A DNA stretch of 64,000 nt from Kribbibacterium absianum. GTDB lineage: Bacteria; Actinomycetota; Coriobacteriia; Coriobacteriales; Atopobiaceae. Below are positions 16,373 through 25,487 of this stretch, piece after piece. The stretch is from NCBI RefSeq assembly GCF_030067705.1, contig NZ_JASJEX010000005.1, positions 1 to 64,000 of the forward strand, given 5' to 3'. The stretch's first letter is position 1; the number at the start of each line of letters is the position of its first letter. A program made the translations under genes and the position numbers. Below the pieces are notes generated by a model. It was not told the DNA's origin. It was given only the letters and a program-made list of their open reading frames with translations, and made no database searches.

Positions 16373-19300
16373 CTAGGCCGACGTGCTGTGCCTCGCCCGC
16401 TCGGCGGCCTCCGCCTCCGCCTCCTCGATCAGGTCCAGCTGCGCGCGGGAGAGCACGATGGGCTGGGACGCCTGCACGTGCGCGTGGCACAGGGACACGG
16501 GATGCTCCGGCGCGGCCGCGCGCTGGGCGGCGCGGGCCTCGGCCAAGCGGAACTCGCCCGTGTCCTTGAAGTTCTCCTTGGCGACGCTGATCATGAGCTT
16601 GATGCGGTTGAGCTGGTTCACCTCCGACGCGCCCGGGTCGTAGTCGACGGCGACGATGTTGCTCTCCGGGTGCATCTGACGCAGCTTCTTGATCACGGAC
16701 TTGCCCACCACGTGGTTGGGCAGGCACGCGAACGGCGAGCAGCACACGATGTTGGGGCAGCCCTCCTCGATGAGGTCCACCATCTCGGCCGTGAGCAGCC
16801 AGCCCTCGCCCATCGTGTTGCAGAGCGAGAGGACCTGCTCGGCCTTGGCGGCGAGGTCGAAGATCTGCACGTACGGCGTGAAGCGCGTGCTCTCCTCCAG
16901 CATGTCGTTGATGGGCTTGCGGAGCCGGTCCACCAGCTTGATCGCGGCGCCGTAGCCCGCGCGCTTGTACCACTTGGTGCCCAGCTCGTGCCGCATGTTC
17001 GCGGGCGACGTGAGGCCGAAGAGGAAGAAGTCCACGAGCCCCGGGACGACGGCCTCGCAGCCCTCCTGCTCGATGACCTGCACCACCTGGTTGTTCGCGG
17101 TGGGGTGGAACTTCACGAGGATCTCGCCCACGACGCCCACGCGCGGCTTGGAGCGGTCGCCGGTGAGCTCGAGCAGCTCGAAGCTGTCCACCACGCGCTG
17201 GCAGAAGCGGTAGAAGTCCTTGAAGGACCACCCCGAGATGTGCTCCTTGGCCTCGGCCATCAGGCGGTCGTAGAGGGCGTTCGCGCTGCCGGGCTCCGCC
17301 TCGTAGGGGCGCGTGCGATAGAGCACGTTCATGAAGAGGTCGCCAAGGAGGAGCGCCATGACCGCAGACTCGCCGAGGTCCAGGTTCATGATGCTGAAGC
17401 CCGGGTTGTCCTCGTCGAGGCCGCCGGCGACGGAGAGCGAGATGACCGGGACCTCCGGGTGGCCGCTCTCCTTGAGGGCCTTGCGGATGAGCGCGATGTA
17501 GTTGGTGGCGCGGCAGCCGCCGCCGGTCTGGGAGATGAGCACGGCCGTCTTCGTGAGGTCGTACTTCCCGGACTCGATGGCCTCCATGATCTGTCCCGTC
17601 ACGAGGATCGACGGATAGCAGATGTCGTTGTTGACGTACTTGAGGCCCGCGTCCACCGCGCCGTGGTCGACGGACGGCAGCAGCACGACGTTGTAGCCGT
17701 GGTCCTGGAGGATGCGCTCCACGAGCTCGAAATGCACCGGGGACATCTGCGGCGCGAGAATCGTGTAGCCCTCCCTCTGCATCTCCTCCGTGTAGCGCAC
17801 CTTGGGGAACGCGGCGCTCGCGGCCTCGCGCTCGACGGGCACCGCCGGGTGCTCGGGGTTCTCCGCCCGAGCCTCTTCCTCCAGCTCCTCGCGCTGCTCC
17901 TTGAGGGCGGCGAGCAGCGAGCGCACGCGGATGCGCGCGGCGCCGAGGTTGGACACCTCGTCGATCTTGAGCACGGTGTACACCTTGCCCGAGGCCTCGA
18001 GGATCTCCTGCACCTGGTCCGTGGTGAGGGCGTCGAGCCCGCAGCCGAAGCTGTTGAGCTGGATCATGTCGAGGTCGTTGCGGCCCGCGACGAAGCGTGC
18101 GGCGCGGTAGAGGCGCGAGTGGTACATCCACTGGTCCACGACGCGGATCGGGCGCTCCGGCTCGGCGCGATGGGCCACGGAGTCCTCGGTGAGGACCGCG
18201 AGGCCGAAGCTGGCGAGCAGCTCGGGGATCGCGTGGTTGACCTCGGGGTCGTTGTGATAGGGGCGGCCGGCCAGCACGATGCCGTGGCGGTCGTGCTCCT
18301 CCATCCAGGCGAGCGCGGCGTCGCCCTTGTCCTGCATCGCCTTCTTGAAGTCGAGGTCCTCCTGCCAGGCGGCGTTGACGGCGGCGTCCACCTCGGCGCG
18401 CGTGATGTGGGGCCCTGTGAAGCGGCCCTTGCCGCGGGCGGCGTCCTGCTCGCGCTGGACCGAGACCACCTCGTAGAGGCGCCGCTTGAGCTCGCGCTTG
18501 TCGTCATAGGGCAGGAAGGGCGACAGGTACTCGATGTCGTCCGCCGCCAGCTCGTCCACGTTGAGGCCGAGCGCTTGCGGGTAGCTCATCACGATCGGGC
18601 AGTTGTAGTGGTTGGTGGCGCTGTCGTCCTCCTGACGCTCCCAACGGACGCAGGGCATCCAGATGAAGTCCGGGTCCTTCTGGAGCAGGTCCATGATGTG
18701 GCCGTGGCTGAGCTTGGCCGGGTAGCACACCGACTCCGACGGCATGGACTCGATGCCCGCCTCGTAGGTGGCCTTGGTGGAGTCGTCCGAGAGGACCACC
18801 GAGAAGCCGAGCTCCGTGAAGAAGCGGTGCCAGAACGGATAGTTCTCGTACATGTTGAGCGCGCGCGGGATGCCCACGGTGCCGCGGGGCGCGACCTCCC
18901 GGTTGAGCGTCGGGCGGTCGAACAGCAGCTTGTTCTTCTCGAGGAAGAGGTTGGGGGCGTCCGCCTTGGCCTTCTTGGTGCCGGAGCCCCTCTCGCAGCG
19001 GTTGCCGGTCACGAACCGGTGGCCGCCGCCGAAGTCGTTGATCGTGAGCAGGCAGTTGTTGGAGCAGCGGCCGCAGCGGGCCTTGATCACCTTGGGCGCG
19101 AGGGCGTCGATGTCCTCGCGCGGGAGGATCTGGGACACCCCGGCCTCGCCGGCACGGTCGCGGGCGAGCAGCGCCGCGCCATAGGCGCCCATGCAACCGG
19201 CGATGTCCGGACGGATGGCCTTGCGGCCGCAGAGGAGCTCGAAGGCGCGCAGCGTCGCGTCGGACATGAACGTGCCGCCCTGCACGACGACCGCCTTGCC

Positions 19301-20968
19301 CACCTCCTCGGGGTCGCGGAGCTTGATGACCTTGAAGAGCGCGTTCTTGATGACCGAGTAGGACAGGCCCGCCGCGATGTCCCCGACGGTCGCGCCCTCC
19401 TTCTGGGCCTGCTTGACGCGGCTGTTCATGAAGACGGTGCAGCGGGAGCCGAGGTCCACGGGCGCGGTGGCGCCAACGGCCGCGGCGGCGAAGTCCTCAA
19501 CGGACATGCCCATCGCGTTCGCGAAGGACTCGATGAAGGAGCCGCAGCCGGACGAGCAGGCCTCGTTGAGCATGATGTGCTCGATGACGCCGTCGCGGAC
19601 GCGCAGGCACTTCATGTCCTGGCCGCCGATGTCGAGGATGAACTCGACGTCCGGCACGAAGGCCTTGGCGCCGCGCAGGTGCGCGACGGTCTCGATCTCG
19701 CCCGAGTCGGCGCGAAGGGCCTCGATGAGCAGCGCCTCGCCGTAGCCGGTGGTGGTCACGTGGCCAATCGTGCAGCCGTCGGGGATGCGGTCGTAGAACT
19801 CGTCCATGATCCGCTTGGCGGTGCCGAGGACGTCGCCGTTGTTGTTGCCATACCAGGTGTGGAGGAGCTGGCCGTCCTCGCCCACCATCGCGGCCTTCAT
19901 CGTGGTGGAGCCGGCGTCGATACCGATGAACACACGGCCGCGATAGGTGGCCAAATCGGCGGTCGGGACCTTCTCGGCGTCGTGGCGCGCGTGGAACTCG
20001 TCGAGGTCCCCCTGCGTCGCGAAGAGCGGCTCCAGACGCTGGACCTCGGACCCCTGGGTGTCGCCGAGGTTCGCGAGCCGCTCCATGACCTCGGTGAACG
20101 TGGAGACGGTCTCGTCCTCGCCGGCCATCGCGGCGCCCGAGGCCACAAAGAGGTGCGCGTTCTCCGGGACGATGCGGTGCTCCTCGTCGAGGTCGAGGGT
20201 CTCGTAGAAGCGGTGGCGCAGCTCCGAGAGGTACTGGAGCGGGCCGCCGAGGAACGCCACGTGGCCGCGGATCGGGTGGCCGCACGCGAGGCCGGAGACC
20301 GTCTGGTTGGCGACGGACTGGAAGATGGACGCGGCGACGTCGGCGGGCTCGGCGCCCTCGTTGAGCAGCGGCTGGACGTCGGACTTGGCGAACACGCCGC
20401 AGCGGCTCGCGATGGGATAGATGTGGGTGGCGTCCTTGGCCAGGTCGTTGAGGCCGGAGGCGTCCGTGTGGAGCAGCGACGCCATCTGGTCGATGAACGC
20501 GCCCGTGCCGCCGGCGCAGGTGCCGTTCATGCGCTGCTCGATGCCGTTGTCGAAGTAGATGATCTTCGCGTCCTCGCCGCCCAGCTCGATGGCGACGTCG
20601 GTCTCGGGGATCAGCGCCTCGACCGCGCGCTTGGAGGCGATGACCTCCTGGACGAACTCGAGGCCGAGCCACTGGGAGAGCAGCAGGCCGCCGGAGCCGG
20701 TGATGGAGACGCGCAGGGGCACGTCGCCCACCGCCTCGCGCGCGAGCGAGAAGAGTTCCTGCGCCGTGGCGCGGATGTCCGTGTGATGACGCTGGTAGTT
20801 GGCATAGACCAGGCGCCCCTCCTCGTCGAGCACGGCGAGCTTGACCGTGGTCGAGCCCACGTCGATGCCGAGGCGCAGGGTGCCGGAGGGGATGTCCTCC
20901 CGGCGCGCGGGCCTGAGCTCGGCGCCGTTCTCCACGAGGTCGATCTTCTTGGACTCAATCGAGGTCAT
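16373..20968 (-). CDS. Fused acyl-CoA dehydratase activase / 2-hydroxyacyl-CoA dehydratase-like giant protein
   Basis: 1,531 residues. It contains two ASKHA-type ATPase modules of the BadF/HgdC activase family: LGIDVGSTTVKLAVLDEEG at about residue 32 and FIGIDAGSTTMKAAMVGEDG at about 347. In the iron-sulfur activase these modules couple ATP hydrolysis to electron transfer; GTCAGGTGAFIDQMA and ACSSGCGSFIESFA carry the cluster-type cysteines. A DUF2229-like segment follows, with a Cys-rich CGRCSNNCLLTINDFGGGHRF near residue 631. The C-terminal third resembles the dehydratase subunit (TGGGCRATNYIALIRKAL, WLLTAEMVDLIEEGCPNIVC). Such fusions are frequent in anaerobes and their substrate is not known. 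The ATG at 20968 overlaps the TetR stop codon by four bases (ATGA), so both are translated together. Confidence 0.85.
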   Translation of the reverse strand: MTSIESKKIDLVENGAELRPARREDIPSGTLRLGIDVGSTTVKLAVLDEEGRLVYANYQRHHTDIRATAQELFSLAREAVGDVPLRVSITGSGGLLLSQWLGLEFVQEVIASKRAVEALIPETDVAIELGGEDAKIIYFDNGIEQRMNGTCAGGTGAFIDQMASLLHTDASGLNDLAKDATHIYPIASRCGVFAKSDVQPLLNEGAEPADVAASIFQSVANQTVSGLACGHPIRGHVAFLGGPLQYLSELRHRFYETLDLDEEHRIVPENAHLFVASGAAMAGEDETVSTFTEVMERLANLGDTQGSEVQRLEPLFATQGDLDEFHARHDAEKVPTADLATYRGRVFIGIDAGSTTMKAAMVGEDGQLLHTWYGNNNGDVLGTAKRIMDEFYDRIPDGCTIGHVTTTGYGEALLIEALRADSGEIETVAHLRGAKAFVPDVEFILDIGGQDMKCLRVRDGVIEHIMLNEACSSGCGSFIESFANAMGMSVEDFAAAAVGATAPVDLGSRCTVFMNSRVKQAQKEGATVGDIAAGLSYSVIKNALFKVIKLRDPEEVGKAVVVQGGTFMSDATLRAFELLCGRKAIRPDIAGCMGAYGAALLARDRAGEAGVSQILPREDIDALAPKVIKARCGRCSNNCLLTINDFGGGHRFVTGNRCERGSGTKKAKADAPNLFLEKNKLLFDRPTLNREVAPRGTVGIPRALNMYENYPFWHRFFTELGFSVVLSDDSTKATYEAGIESMPSESVCYPAKLSHGHIMDLLQKDPDFIWMPCVRWERQEDDSATNHYNCPIVMSYPQALGLNVDELAADDIEYLSPFLPYDDKRELKRRLYEVVSVQREQDAARGKGRFTGPHITRAEVDAAVNAAWQEDLDFKKAMQDKGDAALAWMEEHDRHGIVLAGRPYHNDPEVNHAIPELLASFGLAVLTEDSVAHRAEPERPIRVVDQWMYHSRLYRAARFVAGRNDLDMIQLNSFGCGLDALTTDQVQEILEASGKVYTVLKIDEVSNLGAARIRVRSLLAALKEQREELEEEARAENPEHPAVPVEREAASAAFPKVRYTEEMQREGYTILAPQMSPVHFELVERILQDHGYNVVLLPSVDHGAVDAGLKYVNNDICYPSILVTGQIMEAIESGKYDLTKTAVLISQTGGGCRATNYIALIRKALKESGHPEVPVISLSVAGGLDEDNPGFSIMNLDLGESAVMALLLGDLFMNVLYRTRPYEAEPGSANALYDRLMAEAKEHISGWSFKDFYRFCQRVVDSFELLELTGDRSKPRVGVVGEILVKFHPTANNQVVQVIEQEGCEAVVPGLVDFFLFGLTSPANMRHELGTKWYKRAGYGAAIKLVDRLRKPINDMLEESTRFTPYVQIFDLAAKAEQVLSLCNTMGEGWLLTAEMVDLIEEGCPNIVCCSPFACLPNHVVGKSVIKKLRQMHPESNIVAVDYDPGASEVNQLNRIKLMISVAKENFKDTGEFRLAEARAAQRAAAPEHPVSLCHAHVQASQPIVLSRAQLDLIEEAEAEAAERARHSTSA

Positions 20969-21645
20969 GCGGTCTCCAAATCGTTCATCAGGGCACAGCC
21001 GTAGCCGAGGATGTCGGTCGCGTGGACGTTGCCGTAGAGGTCGCCGGGGCGCACGAACATGAGCAGCGTCATAATCTTTGCCATGGCCTCGACGGACTCC
21101 TGCATGCCGCCGGTGAGCCAGCGGCTGAGCACCGCGCACTCGGCGCCGACGGCGAAGGTGATGTAGTAGTCGAAGAACGCGCCAAGGGCCCGGTGGTCGA
21201 GGCCATGGAGCGCGCGGGACGCCATCACGCCGTGCACGGCGTCGCGGATCCGCGGCATGAAGGCCGGGTCGCCGCCGGCGCCGAGCAACGGCACGAGGTA
21301 CGAGGCGCGGTCTTGGAAGTACTGGAGGATCTGGACGGCGCCGGGCGCGGGCTCGGTGGCGTCGATCGCGCCGAAGACCTCGTCGAGGTTGGAGCTGGCA
21401 AGGTTCTCGACCAGCTGCACGACCTCGGCGACCGTCTCGTCCTCGATGGCGGTGACGAGGGCGCCGATGTCCTTGAAGTGCGAGTAGAACGTGCGCCGGG
21501 TGAGGCCGGCGCGCTCGGTGACGGCAGTGACCGTGACCGAGGTGAGGTCGCCCGTGGCGACGATCTCGTCGGCGAGCGCCTGGCGCATCGCGATCCGGGA
21601 GCGCCGGGAGCGCGGGTCGGTGCGCGCGACGGTACAGGGGTCCAT
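20965..21645 (-). CDS. TetR-family transcriptional regulator
   Basis: 226 residues from the ATG at 21645 (GAGGAG upstream). The N-terminal DNA-binding domain (about residues 17-62) has the TetR pattern IAMRQALADEIVATGDLTSVT, VTAVTERAGLTRRTFYSHF (helix-turn-helix) and KDIGALVTAIEDE. The C-terminal ~150 residues are a helical ligand-binding domain with no family match I can name. It is the first gene of a two-gene operon with the dehydratase/activase giant. Tandem operator-like inverted repeats stand just upstream at 21666-21709, so it most likely represses its own operon until an acyl-CoA or related ligand binds; the ligand is conjecture. Confidence 0.9.
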   Translation of the reverse strand: MDPCTVARTDPRSRRSRIAMRQALADEIVATGDLTSVTVTAVTERAGLTRRTFYSHFKDIGALVTAIEDETVAEVVQLVENLASSNLDEVFGAIDATEPAPGAVQILQYFQDRASYLVPLLGAGGDPAFMPRIRDAVHGVMASRALHGLDHRALGAFFDYYITFAVGAECAVLSRWLTGGMQESVEAMAKIMTLLMFVRPGDLYGNVHATDILGYGCALMNDLETA

Positions 21646-21665
21646 GGGCTCCTCTCGGGACTTTT

Positions 21666-21709
21666 TGCACAGCTCGTGCAGTAAGTGCACAGTCCGTGCA
21701 GTATTGCAC
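21666..21709 (-). promoter_or_regulatory. Tandem inverted-repeat operators upstream of tetR
   Basis: Two copies of TGCAC-N5-GTGCA, at 21666-21680 and 21686-21700, have centres 20 bases apart. A third TGCAC at 21705-21709 pairs with the neighbouring GTGCA. They end 21 bases before the start codon of the TetR gene. Spacing of about two helical turns would let two dimers bind the same face. The repressor identity is inferred from adjacency. Confidence 0.6.
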
Positions 21710-21772
21710 AAGGCGCGCAATAAAGTCCCGCAGAAACCGCGGATTCCGGCGACCCCCTACAACGGGCGGTGT

Positions 21773-21855
21773 GGGACGGAGGTGCCGGACGGGACGGAGG
21801 TGCCGGACACGGGTGTCCCGCCCACTGGGACGGAGGTGCCGGACACGGGTGTCCC
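21773..21855. repeat. 29-bp repeats, left flank of a composite element
   Basis: Full copies at 21791-21819 and 21827-21855, preceded by an 18-base truncated copy (21773-21790) that stops after GGAC of the core and is directly joined to the next unit. The stretch 21646-22211 has no gene and consists of operators, these repeats and the composite palindromic element. Confidence 0.9.
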
Positions 21856-21892
21856 GGCGCAAGGGGCTCTCGGGATGGCGAACCCCCCGGTC

Positions 21893-22059
21893 TTGCGGAG
21901 AAACGGTTCCGCGCAAAGGTTCGCAACCGGATGTGGGGAAACGTCGAGCACATGCACGAGCAGCTGACGCCCACCTGGGGTTTTGTCGTCAGGACGCGTT
22001 GCGGAGAAACGTTTCCCCACAAGCACCCACGTAAACTTGTGGGGAAACGTTTCCCCGCA
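21893..22059 (-). repeat. Composite palindromic element, 167-bp variant, inverted
   Basis: In reverse orientation this matches the three 146-bp copies at 37217, 40278 and 42319. It starts with a TGCGGGGAAACGTTTCCCC palindrome, then an internal GGGGAAACG arm, its partner CGTTTCCCC, and a final palindrome ending CTCCGCAA. It is 21 bases longer in the middle. The internal arms (13 bases each) are perfectly complementary, with T-A where the 37217 copy has C-G. Confidence 0.85.
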
Positions 22060-22122
22060 ACGGCGAGACCCCTGAACTCCGTTGCCGCTGCCATTCCCGG
22101 CCCGTGCCGCCGAGCGCATGGC

Positions 22123-22151
22123 GGGACGGAGGTGCCGGACACCCGTGTCCC
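22123..22151. repeat. 29-bp repeat, right flank of the composite element
   Basis: One full copy with core GTGCCGGACAC, standing between the inverted composite element and the terminator of the binding-protein gene. Confidence 0.9.
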
Positions 22152-22160
22152 GCCCACGCA

Positions 22161-22187
22161 AAAGGGCGCCCCGCCCGGAGCGCCCTT
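22161..22187 (-). terminator. Terminator of the amino-acid binding-protein gene
   Basis: An eight-base stem AAGGGCGC / GCGCCCTT with a GC-rich loop, followed on the minus strand by TTTTGCG. It is 25 bases past the stop codon of the gene at 22212-23084. Confidence 0.7.
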
Positions 22188-22211
22188 CTCGGTGACTGTC
22201 CCTCTTGCGTG

Positions 22212-23084
22212 TTACAGCGAGGAGCCAAACCACGTGGTCTCGATGGAGTCCATCGTGCCGTCGTCCTCCATCTCCTTGAGGGCGTTGTTGATCGCGCTCG
22301 TGAGGCCCGGGTTGTCCTTGGAGACGGCGACGCCGTACTGCTCGCCGGTCGGGATCTCCACGGTGACCTCGAGGTCGCTGTAGGCCTGCTCGATCTCGTA
22401 CTTCACAACGGGCAGGTCGCTCACACACGCGGCGTAAAGGCCGGTCGACACGCCGGTCATGGCCTGGATGATGTCGTCGAGCGGCACGATCGTGGCGTTG
22501 GGCAGGTTCTCCTTGGCCCAGGCCTCACCGGTGGTGCCCGACTGCACGGCGATCTGGGTGCCCTTGACGTTGAGGGAGTCGACGTCGGTGGCGCTCGCGC
22601 CCTTCTTCACGCAGATGGACTGGTTGGAGTCCATGTAGGGGTCGCTCATGTCGACCTCGGCCAGGCGCTCGTCGGTGATGGTCATGGCCGCCAGCGACAC
22701 GTCCGCCTTGCCGCCGCTCTTGATGGTCGGAACGATGGTGTCAAAGGCCACGGAGGGCAGGATGTTGGGCTCGAGGCCGAGCTTGTCGCAGAGGGCCTTG
22801 AAAACGTCCACGTCGAAGCCGGCGTAGTCGTCGCCGTCCATGTACTCGAACGGCGGGAAGGCGAAGCTGGAGATCATCGTGAGCTTGCCGTCGGTGACCG
22901 TGGTGTAGTCCGTCGCGGTGCTGGCGCCGTCGCTCGAGCTGTCCGTGGAGTCGGTGGAGGTGGCCTTGGTGGCAGAGTCGTCGCTCGCGGAGCCCGAGCC
23001 GCCGCAGGCCGTGAGGCCGAGCGTGAGGCAGACGCCGAGCAGCGCGCAGACGACCAGCGCGAGGAGGCCGTGGTGCTTCTTCAT
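22212..23084 (-). CDS. Amino-acid ABC transporter substrate-binding lipoprotein
   Basis: 290 residues. Signal peptide with lipobox GLTAC (Cys27), then a Ser/Thr/Asp-rich linker, then a family 3 solute-binding fold: FAFPPFEYMDGDDYAGFDVDV (the usual first lobe signature), LAAMTITDERLAEVDMSDPYM and VQSGTTGEAWAKENLP. The mature protein would bind a polar amino acid outside the membrane. The ATG at 23084 has GGAAG upstream; a longer reading to 23117 is not needed. No permease or ATPase is adjacent. The ATPase fragment at 63352-64000 is of the matching type but 40 kb away, so the partner is unknown. Confidence 0.9.
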   Translation of the reverse strand: MKKHHGLLALVVCALLGVCLTLGLTACGGSGSASDDSATKATSTDSTDSSSDGASTATDYTTVTDGKLTMISSFAFPPFEYMDGDDYAGFDVDVFKALCDKLGLEPNILPSVAFDTIVPTIKSGGKADVSLAAMTITDERLAEVDMSDPYMDSNQSICVKKGASATDVDSLNVKGTQIAVQSGTTGEAWAKENLPNATIVPLDDIIQAMTGVSTGLYAACVSDLPVVKYEIEQAYSDLEVTVEIPTGEQYGVAVSKDNPGLTSAINNALKEMEDDGTMDSIETTWFGSSL

Positions 23085-23171
23085 GAGCTTCCAATCTCTT
23101 GGGGGACCTAGCCGCACAGTGTGGTCGCGCCCGTGCGCCCCGGTTGGCGCCGGACGTCCCTTTTAACGGAA

Positions 23172-23186
23172 CGGTTATCGAAACCG
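23172..23186. promoter_or_regulatory. Possible operator upstream of the binding-protein gene
   Basis: CGGTT-N5-AACCG, a perfect inverted repeat in a comparatively AT-rich stretch 90 bases before the start codon of the gene at 23084. A regulator is not identified. Confidence 0.25.
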
Positions 23187-23274
23187 ATGCGTATCAGAAG
23201 CCGTTTGATGCGTTCCCGCGCATAGCGTGGACGCTTCGGTCAAAGCGATCTGTCCACGCTGTCGCCGAGCGGAG

Positions 23275-23373
23275 CGTGGACAAACGGCTCTCTCCGAAGC
23301 GTCCAGGCGTGGACAAACGGCTCTCTCCGAAGCGTCCAGGCGTGGACAAACGGCTCTCTCCGAAGCGTCCAGG
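23275..23373. repeat. 33-bp tandem repeat, three identical copies
   Basis: Three perfect copies at 23275-23307, 23308-23340 and 23341-23373. Each unit holds GGAC near the start and GTCC near the end, so a unit can fold on itself. An inverted relative, GTGGACGCTTCGG, precedes the array at 23227-23239 and can pair with CCGAAGCGTCC of a unit. The array ends eight bases before the stop of the leftward phosphatase gene, so it occupies that gene's 3' end. Confidence 0.9.
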
Positions 23374-23380
23374 CGTGTCC

Positions 23381-23926
23381 TCAGAGCTCGAACTCGAGGG
23401 CCTCGCAGTTGGCCATCACAAAGGACGCGAACTCCTCGTCCTCCATGTCCTGGAACAGGCTCGCGACGATGCGCCCCACCCCGCCGTGCGTGGCGACGAG
23501 CACGGTGTCGTCTGGCCCGAACTCACCGAGCGCCCCCGACCGCAGGTCCTCGAGGAACGACCCCACGCGCACGAACATGTCGCCATAGGACTCGCCCTCC
23601 GGCAGCCGCTTGAAGAACTGCCGCTTGGCCGCCTGGTACTCCTCGCCCCCGCGGGGCGTCCCCTCGTAGATGCCGAAATCGCGCTCGAGCAGCCGGTCGT
23701 CCGGGACCACGGTCAGCCCGCGTCCGGCCGCCACCGCCTCGGCGGTCTCGAAGGCGCGGCTCGACGGCGACGAGAAGACCGCACAGATGCGCTCGTCCGC
23801 CAGGTGCCTCGCCAGCTCGGCGGCCTGCGCCCGGCCCCGCTCGTTCAGCGGGACGTCCGTGCGCCCGAGCACGCGGTTCTCGACGTTCCATGGCGTCTCT
23901 CCATGCCGGACCACCAAAAGGCGCAT
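23381..23926 (-). CDS. Histidine phosphatase (phosphoglycerate-mutase-like)
   Basis: 181 residues of the two-histidine phosphatase superfamily. The phospho-acceptor motif is [12 protein letters not shown] (His8), with the Arg of the pocket in [16 protein letters not shown], the acid in ERDFGIYEG and the second His in [11 protein letters not shown]. It probably dephosphorylates a small phosphate ester in the cytosol. The motif set suits both cofactor-dependent mutase homologs and alpha-ribazole phosphatase/CobC-like enzymes; length favours a small phosphatase. The ATG at 23926 has a GGAGG site. Downstream lies the 33-bp tandem repeat rather than a standard terminator. Confidence 0.85.
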   Translation of the reverse strand: MRLLVVRHGETPWNVENRVLGRTDVPLNERGRAQAAELARHLADERICAVFSSPSSRAFETAEAVAAGRGLTVVPDDRLLERDFGIYEGTPRGGEEYQAAKRQFFKRLPEGESYGDMFVRVGSFLEDLRSGALGEFGPDDTVLVATHGGVGRIVASLFQDMEDEEFASFVMANCEALEFEL

Positions 23927-24043
23927 GTCTCCTCCTTGAGTCGCTTCCGCTACAGGATAGCCGCACGGGCCGACCCGGCCGGGGCCTTTGGTAGATTGGG
24001 GGCACTGTTCGCCGACCCCCGCACGCCGACCCTAAGGAGCCCC

Positions 24044-25408
24044 ATGGCCATCACCCCCGAGGAGGTCTTCGAGACCCTCGACATGGTGTCGCAGCAGAAC
24101 CTCGACATCCGCACGCTCACGATGGGCATCAACCTGCTCCCCTGCGCCAGCAGCGACATGGGGCGCCTGTGCACGAAGATCTACGACCGCATCTGCGCCA
24201 CGGCAGAGGGCCTCGTCCCGACGGCAGAGGCGCTCGAGCGCGAGTACGGCATCCCGATCATCAACAAGCGCGTCTCGGTGACGCCCATCGCGAACGTGGT
24301 GGCGGCGTGCCCGGACCGGGACCTGCTGCCGGTGGCCCGCGCGCTCGACCGCGCCGCCGAGAGCCTGGGAGTGGACTACCTCGGCGGCTTCTCGGCGCTC
24401 GTGCACAAGGGCATCGGCGAGAGCGACCGGCGGGTGATCGAGGACATCCCGCGCGCGCTGGCCGAGACCGACCGCGTGTGCGCGTCCGTGAACGTCGCGA
24501 CCCTGCGCGCCGGCATCAACATGGACGCCGTGCTGCTCATGGCCGAGAAGGTCTTCGAGGCGGCCGAGCTCACCCGCGACCGCCAGTGCGTGGGCGCGTC
24601 CAAGCTCGTGGTCTTCTCGAACATGGTGGAGGACTCCCCCTTCATGGCGGGCGCCGTTCATGGGCAGGGCGAGGCGGACGCCGTGATCAACGTGGGCGTC
24701 TCGGGGCCGGGCGTGATGGCCGCCGCCCTCGAGCAGCTGCCGGACTCCGCGGACCTCACCGTCGTGGCCGAGAGGATCAAGCAGACCGCGTTCAAGATCA
24801 CCCGCGCCGGCGAGCTCATGAGCCGCGAGGCCGCGCGTCGGCTCGGGGTGGCCAAGGGCATCGTGGACCTGTCGCTGGCGCCGACGCCGGCCATCGGCGA
24901 CTCCGTGGCGCGCATTCTCGAGATCATCGGCGTGGGCGAGACGGGCGGCCCGGGCACCACGTGCGCGCTGGCGCTGCTCAACGACGCGGTGAAGAAGGGC
25001 GGCGTGATGGCGTCGTCGAGCGTGGGCGGCCTGTCGGGGGCGTTCATCCCCGTGAGCGAGGACGCCGGCATGATCCGCGCCGCCGAGGACGGCGCGCTCT
25101 CCATCGAGAAGCTCGAGGCCATGACCTGCGTGTGCTCGGTGGGGCTCGACATGATCGCGATCCCCGGCGACACGAGCGTGGAGGCCCTGGCCGGCATCAT
25201 CGCCGACGAGATGGCCATCGGCGTGATCAACAACAAGACCACCGCCGTGCGCATCATCCCGGCCATCGGCTACGGCCCGGGCGACGTGCTGCACTTCGGC
25301 GGCCTCTTCGGCGAGGCGCCTGTGATGGCCGTCAACCCGCACGCGGGCACCGTCCTGGCCCATCGTGGAGGGCACTTCCCCGCCCCGCTGAACTCTTTGA
25401 AGAACTGA
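24044..25408 (+). CDS. PFL-family protein (UPF0210/DUF711)
   Basis: 454 residues, matching the length of the DUF711 family that has a pyruvate-formate-lyase-like barrel. Family signatures seen are [15 protein letters not shown] at the N-terminus, [41 protein letters not shown]-type sequence ([15 protein letters not shown]) and [22 protein letters not shown]. The reaction is unknown. In many bacteria an ACT-domain protein (UPF0237) precedes it; here it does not. The ATG at 24044 has AAGGAG seven bases upstream. The reading frame extends further left but without a ribosome site. Confidence 0.9.
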   Translation: MAITPEEVFETLDMVSQQNLDIRTLTMGINLLPCASSDMGRLCTKIYDRICATAEGLVPTAEALEREYGIPIINKRVSVTPIANVVAACPDRDLLPVARALDRAAESLGVDYLGGFSALVHKGIGESDRRVIEDIPRALAETDRVCASVNVATLRAGINMDAVLLMAEKVFEAAELTRDRQCVGASKLVVFSNMVEDSPFMAGAVHGQGEADAVINVGVSGPGVMAAALEQLPDSADLTVVAERIKQTAFKITRAGELMSREAARRLGVAKGIVDLSLAPTPAIGDSVARILEIIGVGETGGPGTTCALALLNDAVKKGGVMASSSVGGLSGAFIPVSEDAGMIRAAEDGALSIEKLEAMTCVCSVGLDMIAIPGDTSVEALAGIIADEMAIGVINNKTTAVRIIPAIGYGPGDVLHFGGLFGEAPVMAVNPHAGTVLAHRGGHFPAPLNSLKN

Positions 25409-25441
25409 TGTGCAAACAGGGACAGTCCCCGTTTGCACATC
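25407..25441. repeat. Palindrome at PFL-gene stop codon
   Basis: A 35-base near-perfect inverted repeat: GATGTGCAAAC on the left, GTTTGCACATC on the right, and a GGGACAGTCCCC centre. It starts within the stop codon of the PFL gene. With the next palindrome it forms a double hairpin between two convergent genes and probably ends transcription. The GGGAC/GTCCC centre recalls other REP families. Confidence 0.85.
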
Positions 25442-25452
25442 AGTCTCGAAAC

Positions 25453-25481
25453 GTGCATTTGGGGACTGTCCCCAAATGCAC
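25453..25481. repeat. Second palindrome in the PFL/murB intergenic region
   Basis: A 29-base inverted repeat, GTGCATTTGGGGAC against GTCCCCAAATGCAC. It has the same GGGAC-x-GTCCC centre as its neighbour but different arms, and ends six bases before the stop codon of the convergent murB fusion. It is a distinct type from the 29-bp GGGAC/GTCCC family elsewhere, since it has no conserved 11-base core. Confidence 0.85.
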
Positions 25482-25487
25482 GCCTTG

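Noticed and set aside
23275-23373. CRISPR-like array
   Set aside because: The units are directly adjacent with no unique spacers and no cas genes nearby, so it is a plain tandem repeat.
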